Assembly (NCBI RefSeq): GCF_030817655.1
Contig: NZ_JAUSZM010000003.1
Span: forward strand, 10,230,001-10,294,000
Direction: 5' to 3'
Source: Streptomyces sp. V4I2
Lineage (GTDB): Bacteria > Actinomycetota > Actinomycetes > Streptomycetales > Streptomycetaceae
DNA length: 64,000 bases
Shown piece by piece: positions 26,548-34,660 of the stretch (positions are counted from its first letter, which is position 1; every line of letters starts with the position of its first letter). Under the pieces are notes generated by a model. It made no database searches and was not told the DNA's origin. It saw only the letters and a list, made by a program, of their open reading frames with translations. Both the position numbers and the translations under genes were made by a program.

Positions 26548-26690
26548 CCCGCGCTGGTAGGAGGCGCCGGCTCGTCGCGGAGCAAGCGGGTGAAGCCGTG
26601 ACCGACGAGGCGCTCGCACTCCGCTTCCAGGGCGGCCATCCGCTCGTCGCCGTGCAGGCAGGGTGCGGCGCGTCGGGGCCAGCCAGACTC
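26499..26690 (-). pseudogene. VOC (glyoxalase-like) protein, 3' fragment
   Basis: The remaining tail reads AALEAECERLVGHGFTRLL, then GYIVMADPEGNEFCLD and stop, the C-terminal module of glyoxalase/bleomycin-resistance-like proteins. The N-terminal module is absent. It overlaps the SDR end by 49 bp in the opposite direction. Between it and the istB fragment (26691-26923) I see nothing I can assign. Confidence 0.65.
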
Positions 26691-26923
26691 TGGTCGCGTC
26701 CACCAACCGCTCCGGCGTGGGAGAGCAGTGGATCGAGGACGCCCTGCCAACGGCGTGGCGCATCTGGCTCCACTACTCGGGAGCCCAGGACGAAGACCCG
26801 CTGGCAGTGCTGAGCCGTAATGGGGAGCTGCCCGAACTCCCAGACGCCTGAGGCGGCCACGACAGGGCAGAGCGCCGATTCGGGCAGGAAAGCCTTGCCT
26901 TTCGGCTCGCCCCGGTGACGGCC

Positions 26924-27199
26924 GGGGGCCCGGTTACTGGTGATGATCAGGGGCCTGTTCTGTCGCTCGGAGACGAGCTCGTAGAGGTCGTCAGCCTGAG
27001 ACGCTCCGAGTTGGCGCCTGGCGCAGTCGTCGTGGAGGATGAGCACGTCGGGCCGTACCAGTTCGCGGATCCGGTTGTCCCAGGTGCGGTCCGCGTGGCC
27101 GCCGGCCAGGTCCGCGAGGATCCGGCCGGTCTTCGCGAAGCGGACAGGGGCGCCCTGGCGAACGGCGAGGTGGCCGAGGGCCTGGGCGACGTGATCTCC
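26924..27199 (-). pseudogene. IstB-like ATPase (IS21 helper), internal fragment
   Basis: About 92 codons remain: GDHVAQALGHLAVRQGAPVRF, then ELVRPDVLILHDDCARRQL (Walker B) and YELVSERQNRPLIITSNRAP. The Walker A motif is gone and Walker B has a His insertion (LILHDD for LILDD). It is not the same subfamily as the intact IS21 at 38964-41122. Confidence 0.7.
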
Positions 27200-27364
27200 T
27201 TGACCGGCCTCTATCGGGCATACCTGCGTATCGCCCCTCAGTCCCGTTCCAGGAGCGATGAGTCGGACTGATCGCATCGCCACCTTGACGGGGCTGTGCC
27301 TCGGGAAAACGCCTGGAAGGCGATGGCACCGTCCTCGTCCTGTCTACCGGAAGGCACGCAAACC

Positions 27365-27991
27365 ATGAGCAGCCAACGCGACCGCTGGGCGAAACTGACA
27401 GGCGGACAAGCCGGAGAGGACTACGCCCGGCGGTTTGCGCGGCTCGCTGCATCAGGCCACGACATCCACGGCGAGGCCGCCTTCTGCGACGCACTACTGA
27501 AACCTGCGGCCCGGGTACTCGATGCCGGCTGCGGCACTGGGCGGATCGCGATCCGTCTCGCCGAGCTGGGTCACCTCTGCACGGGCGTGGACGTCGACCC
27601 CTCCATGCTCGCCGTCGCCCGCCGCGACGCCCCCACGCAAGAGTGGCTCCACGGTGACTTGGCACATCTGGACACCCTCAATCTGGACCCCGGCTTCGAC
27701 CTAGCGCTCGCTGCGGGAAACGTCATCCCTTTGCTGGCTCCCGGTACCGAACCAGCAGTTGTGCGGCAACTTGCCGCCGTATTGCGCGCCGACGGACTGC
27801 TGATCACCGGCATGGGACTGGACGCGGAACACCTGCCCTTGCCGGAACCGACAGTGACGCTGACCGAGTTCGACCACTGGTGCGCGGAGGCCGGACTGAC
27901 GCTGCGGCAGCGCTTCTCTACCTGGACCGGCGACCCTTACCGTCCAGGCGGCGGCTACGCCGTCAGCGTGCATTCCCGTCCCACCGTCTGA
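27365..27991 (+). CDS. class I SAM-dependent methyltransferase
   Basis: The protein is 208 residues. The SAM-binding motif I is VLDAGCGTGRIAIRLAELG (residues about 55-73), followed by the acidic motif CTGVDVDPSMLAVAR. Motif IV-like (LDPGFDLALAAGNVIPLL) is also present. The start at 27365 was preferred to a frame from 27296 because the domain begins normally (MSSQRDRW). Substrate unknown. It is flanked by mobile-element debris on both sides, so its native context is lost. Confidence 0.88.
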   Translation: MSSQRDRWAKLTGGQAGEDYARRFARLAASGHDIHGEAAFCDALLKPAARVLDAGCGTGRIAIRLAELGHLCTGVDVDPSMLAVARRDAPTQEWLHGDLAHLDTLNLDPGFDLALAAGNVIPLLAPGTEPAVVRQLAAVLRADGLLITGMGLDAEHLPLPEPTVTLTEFDHWCAEAGLTLRQRFSTWTGDPYRPGGGYAVSVHSRPTV

Positions 27992-28061
27992 GTGCCGCAC
28001 CGCCGCCTCGAACCACGGCTCGGGGCTACAGGGCGCGCGGGGCTCCGGCCCGCGGCCGCGG

Positions 28062-28508
28062 GAGGCATACCTCATCCAGGAGGGCCGTGCCCTGCTGTGG
28101 TGGTACATCGAAGAGATCCGGGGTGAGTTCGGGGACGACGCCGAACATCCGCGGGCGCCGCTGTGGCCTTCGGAGCGGAAGTCGAAGGCGGTCGCCGACC
28201 TGAACGTGCCGATCGCACCGGCGATCGTGCCTTCGACGTTTCGGAAGGCGTTGCACACCGCGGCCGCGCACTACCTGACGGGTCCGGTCGCCGACCTGTT
28301 TCCGCATCTGCTGCGGCATGCCTGCGCGACCCACAACTACGAGCGTGGGATGACACTTTGGGAGGTCCAAAAGATCCTCGGACACGACTGGGCAACTACG
28401 ACTCTTCGGTACATGGCGACCGCGCATGCTGACCCGGAGCTGGCGAATCTGGCGGCCAGCTCCGGGGCGGCCCAGCGACTGGTGATGGACAAGGGAGACC
28501 TTCGATGA
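28062..28508 (+). pseudogene. tyrosine recombinase (integrase), C-terminal fragment
   Basis: The catalytic domain tail has HLLRHACATH (box II, Arg and His), then KILGHDWATTTLRYM with the second His and the nucleophile Tyr. The N-terminal DNA-binding half and the first catalytic Arg are missing. It is followed by an XRE gene that overlaps its stop by 4 bp and by a zinc-ribbon gene. I recognise this three-gene recombinase module from Streptomyces mobile islands; all three members here are damaged. Confidence 0.78.
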
Positions 28509-28860
28509 AGGGGAATCTGCGGATGGTGGCCGCCCAGCGGACCTATGGCGGCCTACCGAGGTCCTCGCCGCCTTCCAGCAGGTCGGGTTCAACCCGTCGC
28601 TGAGCAAGGTGGCCGCGCTGTGGAGTGGCACGCCGGTCACGGTGCGGCTCGATGACCCTGGACAAGATGTGTGCCGCGCTGAATTGCACGGTCGCCGATC
28701 TGCTCCAGGCGGAGCCGCTCGCGGCGGGCAGGCCGCGCCGGAATCCGGTCAGCGTGCGGTCGGTGCCGAACAAGGGCCTGGATCGGGCCCGGTGCGGCCG
28801 GTGCCGCGCGGCCGTCGTGGTGCCGGCCCGCGCTCGCTCCCGCCGAGCTGAGGAGCGGGC
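28505..28860 (+). pseudogene. XRE-type helix-turn-helix protein, frameshifted
   Basis: It starts at ATG 28505 (MKGNLRMVAAQR), overlapping the recombinase stop. The similarity then moves to a second frame (LWRPTEVLAAFQQVG, SLSKVAALWSGTPVTVRLDD) and to a third (DKMCAALNCTVADLLQAEP). The two shifts near 28543 and 28655 disrupt the helix-turn-helix. It was the regulator of the recombinase module. Confidence 0.7.
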
Positions 28861-28862
28861 CG

Positions 28863-29697
28863 GTGGCGGTGGATCGTGGGACGGGGCTGGCGCGGAGCTG
28901 CCCGGTGTGCCTGGGGTGGCTGGTGGTGCACTGGTACCGGGTGTGCGACGGATGCCGCCCCTGCGCGAGGAAGTACCCCGAGGGTGGGGCGTGTCCGCGG
29001 TGTCGGCACGAGGCCCACGTCAACACGGACGGGCTGTGCAAGCCGTGTCTCATGGCGATCCGGGCCGAGGACGACGCCGAGTGGGCTCTGGGCCTCGAGG
29101 AGGCGCGGCCGCGGCCGGTTCAGCTCATAGCCGGCGGCACCCACGGCGACCGGTCGTTGTCGGCCCGGCCGCTGCGCCGACCTACCAAGAACGGACTGAG
29201 TGTGGGGGGAGTGGTGGACCAAGCTCCGGCAGCAGCGCGCCGCTCCCGCTGGCTTGTCGGTGCTGGAAGCGCAGGTACACGGCCAGCTCCCGCTCTTCAC
29301 CGTGCCCCGGGTGCTGGGCGACGCCACGGTCAGCGCGATCGTCGGCCGGCCGGTCACCGGGTGGGAGCAGGCCCGGCAGGTGATCGAGGCGATGGAGGCC
29401 GAGCACGGGTTGACTGCGGGCTGGCGCCGTAAGGTCGCTGAGAGCAACCCCCACCTGCTGGTCAGCCAGAAGACCGCGGTCGACCCCGACCACCCGGCCG
29501 TCAGCACCGGCCTCCTGAGCGGAGCCCTGCCCCGCGGGCTGACGCTCAGCGGCCTGCGTCAGGACCGCATCCTCAATGAAGCAGCCGAGAGCGCCGATCC
29601 CCTCAGGCTGATGCGTCTGTTCGGCATCACCGAGCAGACCGCCATGCGCTACGTCGGCGCCGCCCACCCGGAGCGCACCTCGAAGCTGCCTCGGTAG
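28863..29697 (+). pseudogene. zinc-ribbon protein of the recombinase module, frameshifted
   Basis: The N-terminal part has two CxxC clusters (SCPVCLGWL, CDGCRPCARKY, CPRCRHE, CKPCLMA), consistent with zinc ribbons. Near 29200 the frame changes, and the C-terminal part (GQLPLFTVPRVLGDATVSAI, then LMRLFGITEQTAMRYVGAAH) is read in the other frame to the stop at 29697. Its function is unknown; by position it is the third gene of the recombinase/XRE module. Confidence 0.65.
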
Positions 29698-29849
29698 GGG
29701 TCGGCCCGGGAGGGTCCTGGGGTCAGGAATCCGCCTTGGTGTTTCGCCTGCGTGGCGAACATGGCGGCGGCCTGGGTGGTCAGGGCGGCAAGCGAGGCTA
29801 CGGCGAAGGTGACCCGCCGAGCGGAGGCTGCACCGGACATCCCCCCTTT

Positions 29850-29863
29850 GCGAACACGTTCGT
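29850..29863. promoter_or_regulatory. TetR operator at the regulator's own promoter
   Basis: GCGAAC-AC-GTTCGT inverted repeat, 13 bp before the TetR start at 29877. It matches the two sites in front of the FAD monooxygenase (30661-30689). Confidence 0.75.
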
Positions 29864-29876
29864 TACGATCAATGTC

Positions 29877-30572
29877 ATGAGTGCGAGAAGAGAGCCGATC
29901 AGCCGCCGGGAGCGTCCGGCGAAGCCCGCCCTGTCCCGGCGCTGGATTGTGGACACGGCCGTGCGGATCATGCGGGCCGAAGGGCTGGAGAAGGTCACGA
30001 TGCGCCGCCTGGCGCAGGAACTGGACACCGGCCCGGCTTCGCTGTACGTCTACGTCGCCAACACCGCCGAGCTGCACGCGGCCGTCCTGGATGCCCTTCT
30101 CGGCGAGGTCGACCTGGCCGGCCGGGACGGCGGCGACGACTGGCGCGGCCAGCTGCGCGCCGTCATGACGTCGTACACCCTCGTGTTGTTCGAGCACCCG
30201 CAGCTCGCCCGGTCCGCGCTCGTGGCCCGGCCGAGCGGTGAGAATTACCTGCGGCTGGTGGAGCGCATCCTCGACCTCCTCTCACGCAGCGGTGCCGGCC
30301 GCGAGCAGGTCGCCTGGGGGGTGGACAAGCTTCTCCAGGACGCGACGGCCACCGCCGCCGAGCAGGCGACGCATGAGCACGACCCCACCTCCGAGGACGA
30401 CTGGAACGCCGCCGTCCGCGCGCTGCACGCCGTGGACGAGACCACGCATCCGGCGATCACCGCGCACATGCCGGACCTGATCAGTGGCACGGTCCGGGAC
30501 CGGATGCGCTGGAGTTTCGACGTCCTCGTCAACGGCATCACGCGCACTCCCGTACCCGTCCCGGCCGACTGA
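29877..30572 (+). CDS. TetR-family regulator (TetX-like gene neighbour)
   Basis: The protein is 231 residues. The helix-turn-helix is at about 20-67 (SRRWIVDTAVRIMRAEGLEKVTMRRLAQELDTGPASLYVYV, in part) and an all-helical ligand domain follows. The operator at 29850 would overlap its start region, so autorepression is likely. The downstream FAD monooxygenase has two matching operators. The arrangement is that of a drug- or aromatic-responsive repressor with its target enzyme. Confidence 0.92.
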   Translation: MSARREPISRRERPAKPALSRRWIVDTAVRIMRAEGLEKVTMRRLAQELDTGPASLYVYVANTAELHAAVLDALLGEVDLAGRDGGDDWRGQLRAVMTSYTLVLFEHPQLARSALVARPSGENYLRLVERILDLLSRSGAGREQVAWGVDKLLQDATATAAEQATHEHDPTSEDDWNAAVRALHAVDETTHPAITAHMPDLISGTVRDRMRWSFDVLVNGITRTPVPVPAD

Positions 30573-30660
30573 GCCCCGCGGGCCGACCGCCACGCCGGTG
30601 GGCGTCGCCCGCCGGGCCCGGGACTGTCCCGGCACGTCGTGTCGACACATGCGACACCTC

Positions 30661-30689
30661 GCGAACTTGTTCGCAACGAACATGTTCGC
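30661..30689. promoter_or_regulatory. paired TetR operators before the FAD monooxygenase
   Basis: GCGAAC-TT-GTTCGC (30661-30674) and ACGAAC-AT-GTTCGC (30676-30689), repeating every 15 bp. With 29850-29863 they define RCGAACNNGTTCGY. They lie 133 bp upstream of the monooxygenase start. Confidence 0.8.
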
Positions 30690-30821
30690 TACGGTAGGAG
30701 CGGCCGGTGGGATCGCTTCTCGAACAGCGTGCAGTGCCGTCCCGCCCATGGGCGGCGCCGGTGTCGGTAGCCGTTTCCCCGGTGCGCACACGCATCCCTC
30801 ACTTCTTCGAAGAGGTTCGCC

Positions 30822-31964
30822 ATGAGCACCGACCACTTCCCCCTCGCGATCATCGGCGCCGGTCTCGGCGGTCTGACCGCCGCCCGCGTCCTGCACGTCC
30901 ACGGCATCGAGTCGGCGATCTTCGACCTGGAGGCGTCGGCGGCGGCCCGTACGCAGGGCGGGATGCTCGACATCCACGAGGAGAACGGGCAGAAGTCCCT
31001 GCACGCCGCCGGCCTGCACGACGACTTCCTCAAGCTCGTCCACGAGGGCGGCCAGGCCATGCGCCTGCTGAGCCCCGACGGCACGGTGCACGTGTCCGAG
31101 GAGGACGACGGCACTGGCGGCCGGCCGGAGGTGGACCGCGGCGACCTGCGCGATCTGCTCCTTAACTCCCTGCCCGCCGGCACGATCCACTGGGGCCGGA
31201 AGGTCATCGGTGCCCGGCCGCTGGCCGACGGGCGCCACGAGGTGACGTTCACCGACGGCTCGGTCATCACCACCGACCTCCTCATCGGCGCCGACGGCGC
31301 CTGGTCGCGCGTACGGCCGCTGGTCTCCGACGCCAAGCCCGTCTACACCGGCATCTCCCTCGTCGAGACCGACCTGTTCGAGGCCGCCACCCGCCACCCG
31401 CACAGCGCCGCGCTCGTCGGCGGCGGGTTCTTCATCGCCCTGGGACACGAGCGCGGCTTCCTCGCGCACCGCGAGACCGACAGCTCGCTCCACGTTTACA
31501 CCGCGCTCAAGGCCGACGAGGACTGGCTGGACACGATCGACTTCACCCACCACGCCGCCGCCAAGGCCGCGGTCCTCGCCCACTTCGAGGGCTGGGACGA
31601 GGGCCTGCGCGACCTGGTCGCCGACGCGGAGACCATCAGCCCGCGCCGCATCCACGCCCTGCCGGTCGGGCACCGCTGGGACCGTGTCCCGGGCGTGACG
31701 CTGCTTGGTGACGCGGCCCATGTGATGTCCCCGTTCGCGGGGGAGGGAGCCAACCTGGCCATGTTCGACGGCGCGGAACTCGCCCTGGCCATAGCCGCTC
31801 ACCCCGGCGACACCGAGGCCGCCCTGTCCGCCTACGAGGCGGTGCTCTTCCCGCGCAGCGAGGCGTCCGCCGCCGAGTCCGCCGCCAGCCTGGACACGAT
31901 GTTCGGCAAGCGGGGCCTGGAGCAGATGGTTGAGTTCTTCAGCACCGGCCCGGCAGCCCAGTGA
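30822..31964 (+). CDS. FAD-dependent monooxygenase, TetX-like
   Basis: The protein is 380 residues. The FAD-binding dinucleotide motif is AIIGAGLGGLTAARVL near the N-terminus. The motif RPEVDRGDLRDLLLNSLP and the second FAD motif VTLLGDAAHVMSPFAGEGANLAM are those of the TetX/PHBH class A flavoprotein group. Relatives hydroxylate tetracyclines or other aromatic substrates using NADPH and O2. The TetR gene directly upstream and the shared operators suggest induction by the substrate. Resistance to a specific drug cannot be claimed from sequence. Confidence 0.88.
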   Translation: MSTDHFPLAIIGAGLGGLTAARVLHVHGIESAIFDLEASAAARTQGGMLDIHEENGQKSLHAAGLHDDFLKLVHEGGQAMRLLSPDGTVHVSEEDDGTGGRPEVDRGDLRDLLLNSLPAGTIHWGRKVIGARPLADGRHEVTFTDGSVITTDLLIGADGAWSRVRPLVSDAKPVYTGISLVETDLFEAATRHPHSAALVGGGFFIALGHERGFLAHRETDSSLHVYTALKADEDWLDTIDFTHHAAAKAAVLAHFEGWDEGLRDLVADAETISPRRIHALPVGHRWDRVPGVTLLGDAAHVMSPFAGEGANLAMFDGAELALAIAAHPGDTEAALSAYEAVLFPRSEASAAESAASLDTMFGKRGLEQMVEFFSTGPAAQ

Positions 31965-31971
31965 GACAGAC

Positions 31972-32049
31972 CGGAGCTGACAGCCGGACTCTCATCGGCG
32001 ACAAGAACTACTTCGGCCGTGGTTTCGATCTGTCCTACGCTCACTGATC
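31972..32049 (+). pseudogene. IS982-like transposase, short fragment
   Basis: About 25 codons (SRTLIGDKNYFGRGFD) match the conserved block of IS982 transposases, then the frame is lost. The rest of the gap to 32360 has no gene I can support. Confidence 0.45.
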
Positions 32050-32360
32050 GCCTACGGTCACTGACCTCTTCGAATAGATCATCTAGGCCAGTCGGCCACG
32101 CACCGGGGCGAGGCTACCGATCCAGATGCCCAAGCAACGCATGTCTCGAACCCTGGGGGACGATGGGGCCACATGGGTCCTCACTGGCCAACTACTCCTG
32201 CGCAAAGTGGCCAACCGTGTTTGAGAGGAACGTCCGCGATCCGCAGAGTCGCCGGGCGGGCATGGCCAGATAGTGCTGCGAGTAATAGCCGATGTGACGC
32301 TCGGCTGTGACTGAGCACGCTGCTTGGCCACTCAGCGCCGTAGCTGGCCCCTTCGGTACT

Positions 32361-33241
32361 CAGTGAGCCTTTTCAGCGCTGCCGCTCCAGGGTGAGGACG
32401 GCGGCGGAGATTGACGACATTCGATTTGGGCTGCATCGTGCCCTGCGGAAGATCCGCCACGACTTGAGCCGTGCGACGCCGCGCTCGACCGGTGCCCGTG
32501 CCGCGGACAGCGCTCGGTTGACGGTTTGCTGGGTTGGCGTGAGGTCACGGCCCGGCGGGCGTCTGAGGGGCGTTGTCACCCACGGGCCAGCTCCCATGTA
32601 GGCGCGGTCGGCGAGGACCGGGACGCCCTGGCGTTCGCAGATCCGGATGATCCGGTGGGTGCGGGCCGCGGTCAGGTCGTGCGCGCGGCCGGGCAATGCG
32701 GGCGAGATCCACAGCAGCCGGCCATCCGGATCGGTCACCAACTGCACGTTCACACCATGTCGGCGGTGCTTGGCAGAGTAGTCGGCCCGGCCGTCGCCCA
32801 GGCGGTCGCACTCCGCGAGAGTGCCGTCGAGCAGGACGTAGTCGGGATCGGTCTCGCGCACCACCTTGAGCAGGCCCGGTGCACGGTCAGCGAGCAGGCT
32901 GATCACCGAGGTGGTGTAAGCGTGAGCGGTGCCCACCGAGATACCGAAGCCGACGGCGATCTGGGCAAGCGTGTCGTGCTTACGCAAGTACGTCAGGGCG
33001 ACGAGCGCACGCTGGTGCGGCGGGAGTTTGCATCGTCGGTCACCCTCGCGGGTGACGATGAGCATGGTGACCCACTCGACCAGGGCGTGGGGCAGGTCGA
33101 GTGCGGCAGAATAGGGAACCAACGCGGCTCCTGTGCCTGTGGGTTGGGACTTCGAACACCTCCCCCAACGGCACGGGAGCCTCGTGCGTTGCGCATCCCG
33201 GCGGCGCCACCCGATCGGTGGCCGTGCTGAAAGGGTCACTG
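32361..33241. mobile_element. IS5-family insertion sequence
   Basis: Imperfect ends CAGTGAGCCTTTTCAGC (32361-32377) and CAGTGACCCTTTCAGC (complement of 33226-33241) enclose one leftward transposase. A truncated relative lies at 22427-22785, and a third copy of the transposase-proximal end lies at 33725-33758. No clear target duplication was seen. Confidence 0.75.
32373..33122 (-). CDS. IS5-family DDE transposase
   Basis: The protein is 249 residues. The N-terminal helix-turn-helix is YLRKHDTLAQIAVGFGISVG; the DDE core shows VLLDGTLAE (Asp), VPVLADRAYMG (Asp) and VERGVARLKSWRIF (Glu). The start is a TTG at 33122, the equivalent of the start in the 22544 fragment. The frame is intact. Confidence 0.85.
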   Translation of the reverse strand: MVPYSAALDLPHALVEWVTMLIVTREGDRRCKLPPHQRALVALTYLRKHDTLAQIAVGFGISVGTAHAYTTSVISLLADRAPGLLKVVRETDPDYVLLDGTLAECDRLGDGRADYSAKHRRHGVNVQLVTDPDGRLLWISPALPGRAHDLTAARTHRIIRICERQGVPVLADRAYMGAGPWVTTPLRRPPGRDLTPTQQTVNRALSAARAPVERGVARLKSWRIFRRARCSPNRMSSISAAVLTLERQR

Positions 33242-33322
33242 ACACCAAGTCGCTCCGAAAATCGGCAGCGTCACGCTGGCGCGGGCATGACGATCACCAC
33301 GCGAGTGGTGAAGACTGGATAG

Positions 33323-33676
33323 ATGCCTCACGACCCCGGCGGACTCCTGTTCGTAGCGCTCGGTCTCGTACTTGTCGCCGCCGGCTTCGTCTGGCGGGGA
33401 CGTGTCCTGCGCCCCCTCTCGGTGAAACGGGCCCAGGCGGCCGTGATCCGGGACCGTTCCAGAAGCCTGCTGCGTTCTGCGGACATGGCGATCGCCGAAG
33501 CACGCCGCCGGGCCGCACGCGGCGAACCGGCCATCGTCACGGTCGGGGACGTGACCAGGGTGGCGTGCCAGCACTACGGGCACTTCGTGGAGCGCGAAGA
33601 GGCAGCTGCCGCCCTCCGCCAGCGCTTTGATGCCGCCGACTGCCGGGTGGACTGCATGACTGACGCTTTCAACTGA
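33323..33676 (+). CDS. hypothetical protein with one membrane segment
   Basis: The protein is 117 residues. An N-terminal hydrophobic helix (LLFVALGLVLVAAGFVW, residues 8-24) is followed by a charged cytoplasmic-type part with helices (SADMAIAEARRRAARGEPAIV). No family is recognised. It starts at ATG 33323 in the 529 bp between the IS5 element and the Rid-family gene. It sits between two copies of the same IS end, so it could be passenger DNA. Confidence 0.55.
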   Translation: MPHDPGGLLFVALGLVLVAAGFVWRGRVLRPLSVKRAQAAVIRDRSRSLLRSADMAIAEARRRAARGEPAIVTVGDVTRVACQHYGHFVEREEAAAALRQRFDAADCRVDCMTDAFN

Positions 33677-33724
33677 CTGTCTCCTCGGCGAGTGCTTATT
33701 GCCAGGGGCGCCGAAGCCGTCACC

Positions 33725-33758
33725 TGATCGGTGGTCACGCTGAAAAGGCTCAGTGAGC
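33725..33758 (-). repeat. orphan IS5-type terminal repeat
   Basis: Read leftward, CACTGAGCCTTTTCAGCG followed by GACCACCGATCAGGTGACGG matches the transposase-proximal ends at 33241 and 22427. No transposase follows, so it is a solo end or one edge of a composite unit with the end at 32361. Confidence 0.6.
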
Positions 33759-33770
33759 GGAGGGCATCTT

Positions 33771-34178
33771 TCAGTCGAGGATCGCGGTGGCTTCGATCTC
33801 GACCAGGTGGTCGGGGACGTCCAGTGCCGCAACGCCTATGAGCGTGGTGGGCGGGGCCGGGGTGACCCCCAGCTTCGCGGCTGCGCGGGAGATGCCTTCC
33901 AGGAGCGGCGGCATCTTGTCGGGGGTCCAGTCGACGACGTAGAAGGTCAGCTTCGCCACGTCGTCGAAGGAGCCGCCGATCTCGGCCAGGGCGGTGCCGA
34001 CGTTGAGGTAGCTCTGCTCGACCTGGGCGGCGAGGTCGCCTTCGCCGATCGTGACACCATTGGCGTCCCATGCCACCTGCCCGGCGATGAAGACCAGCCT
34101 CGATCCGGATGCGATCGACACCTGCCGATAGACATCGATCTTGGGCAATCCGCTGGGGTTTACGAAAGTGATGGCCAT
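33771..34178 (-). CDS. Rid-family (YjgF/YER057c/UK114) protein
   Basis: The protein is 135 residues. The family pattern is visible (RLVFIAGQVAWD, then SFDDVAKLTFYVVDW, and PPTTLIGVAALDVPDHLVEIEATAIL). The arginine that binds the substrate carboxylate in RidA is replaced (VAALD instead of VARLP-type), so it belongs to a non-archetypal Rid subgroup and may not hydrolyse 2-aminoacrylate. The start at 34178 has GGAGACAGG upstream. It stands alone with no operon partner. Confidence 0.88.
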   Translation of the reverse strand: MAITFVNPSGLPKIDVYRQVSIASGSRLVFIAGQVAWDANGVTIGEGDLAAQVEQSYLNVGTALAEIGGSFDDVAKLTFYVVDWTPDKMPPLLEGISRAAAKLGVTPAPPTTLIGVAALDVPDHLVEIEATAILD

Positions 34179-34287
34179 GTTGCCTGTCTCCTTGTCCTGA
34201 GCGCCTGCGAGCCTCGCGTTCGCGCCGACCTACGACACTCTCGGTATCTTATGGTTACTAAGGCACTGTAGGAGACTTGCGGCTGAC

Positions 34288-34581
34288 GTGGAAGAACGCA
34301 CTTTTCAGAACATCCTCTCCCTCGCCTACCGCCAGCGGGGGCTGTGTCCCAGGTGCGGACTGGATCTGATCGACGGAGCCGGATTCGACCCGGACGACGT
34401 TCAGGACTGGGTCAAGTGGTTCACGGGGAGCCTCCGGGCGATCCACGTGCATCACCTGACCTACCGCAGCAAGGGCGGTAGCGACCACCCGAGCAACCTG
34501 GAGCTGATCCACACGACCTGTCATCATCAGGTACATGCTGGTGACCGAAGGCGTGACACCCAACTGGCAGCCACAGGCTAG
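34288..34581 (+). pseudogene. group II intron maturase, C-terminal HNH fragment
   Basis: A 97-codon frame reads RQRGLCPRCGLDL, then IHVHHLTYRSKGGSDHPSNL and ELIHTTCHHQVHAGD, an HNH/zinc endonuclease domain as found at the end of group II intron reverse transcriptases. Intron domain V starts 4 bp after its stop, which identifies it as intron-encoded rather than a free HNH gene. The reverse-transcriptase part and the intron's 5' half are absent. The frame is open upstream of the nominal GTG start. Confidence 0.78.
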
Positions 34582-34584
34582 CTT

Positions 34585-34660
34585 GAGCCGGATGCGGGGA
34601 TGACTCGCACGTCCGGTTCTGAGGGGGCCGGGACGCAGCAATGCGTCCCGGCTACCCGAC
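34585..34660 (+). ncRNA. group II intron 3' end (domains V and VI)
   Basis: Domain V is at 34585-34619: GAGCCGGA pairs with TCCGGTTC around an inner TGCG…CGCA helix and GATG-type loop, the canonical 34-35-nt catalytic hairpin. Domain VI is at 34628-34651: CCGGGACGCA-GCAA-TGCGTCCCGG. The 3' splice site is probably the AC at 34659-34660 (CTACCCGAC). With no 5' part, the intron cannot splice. Confidence 0.82.

Noticed and set aside
34288..34581. Stand-alone HNH restriction-type endonuclease
   Set aside because: The adjacent domain V/VI shows it is the tail of a group II intron maturase.
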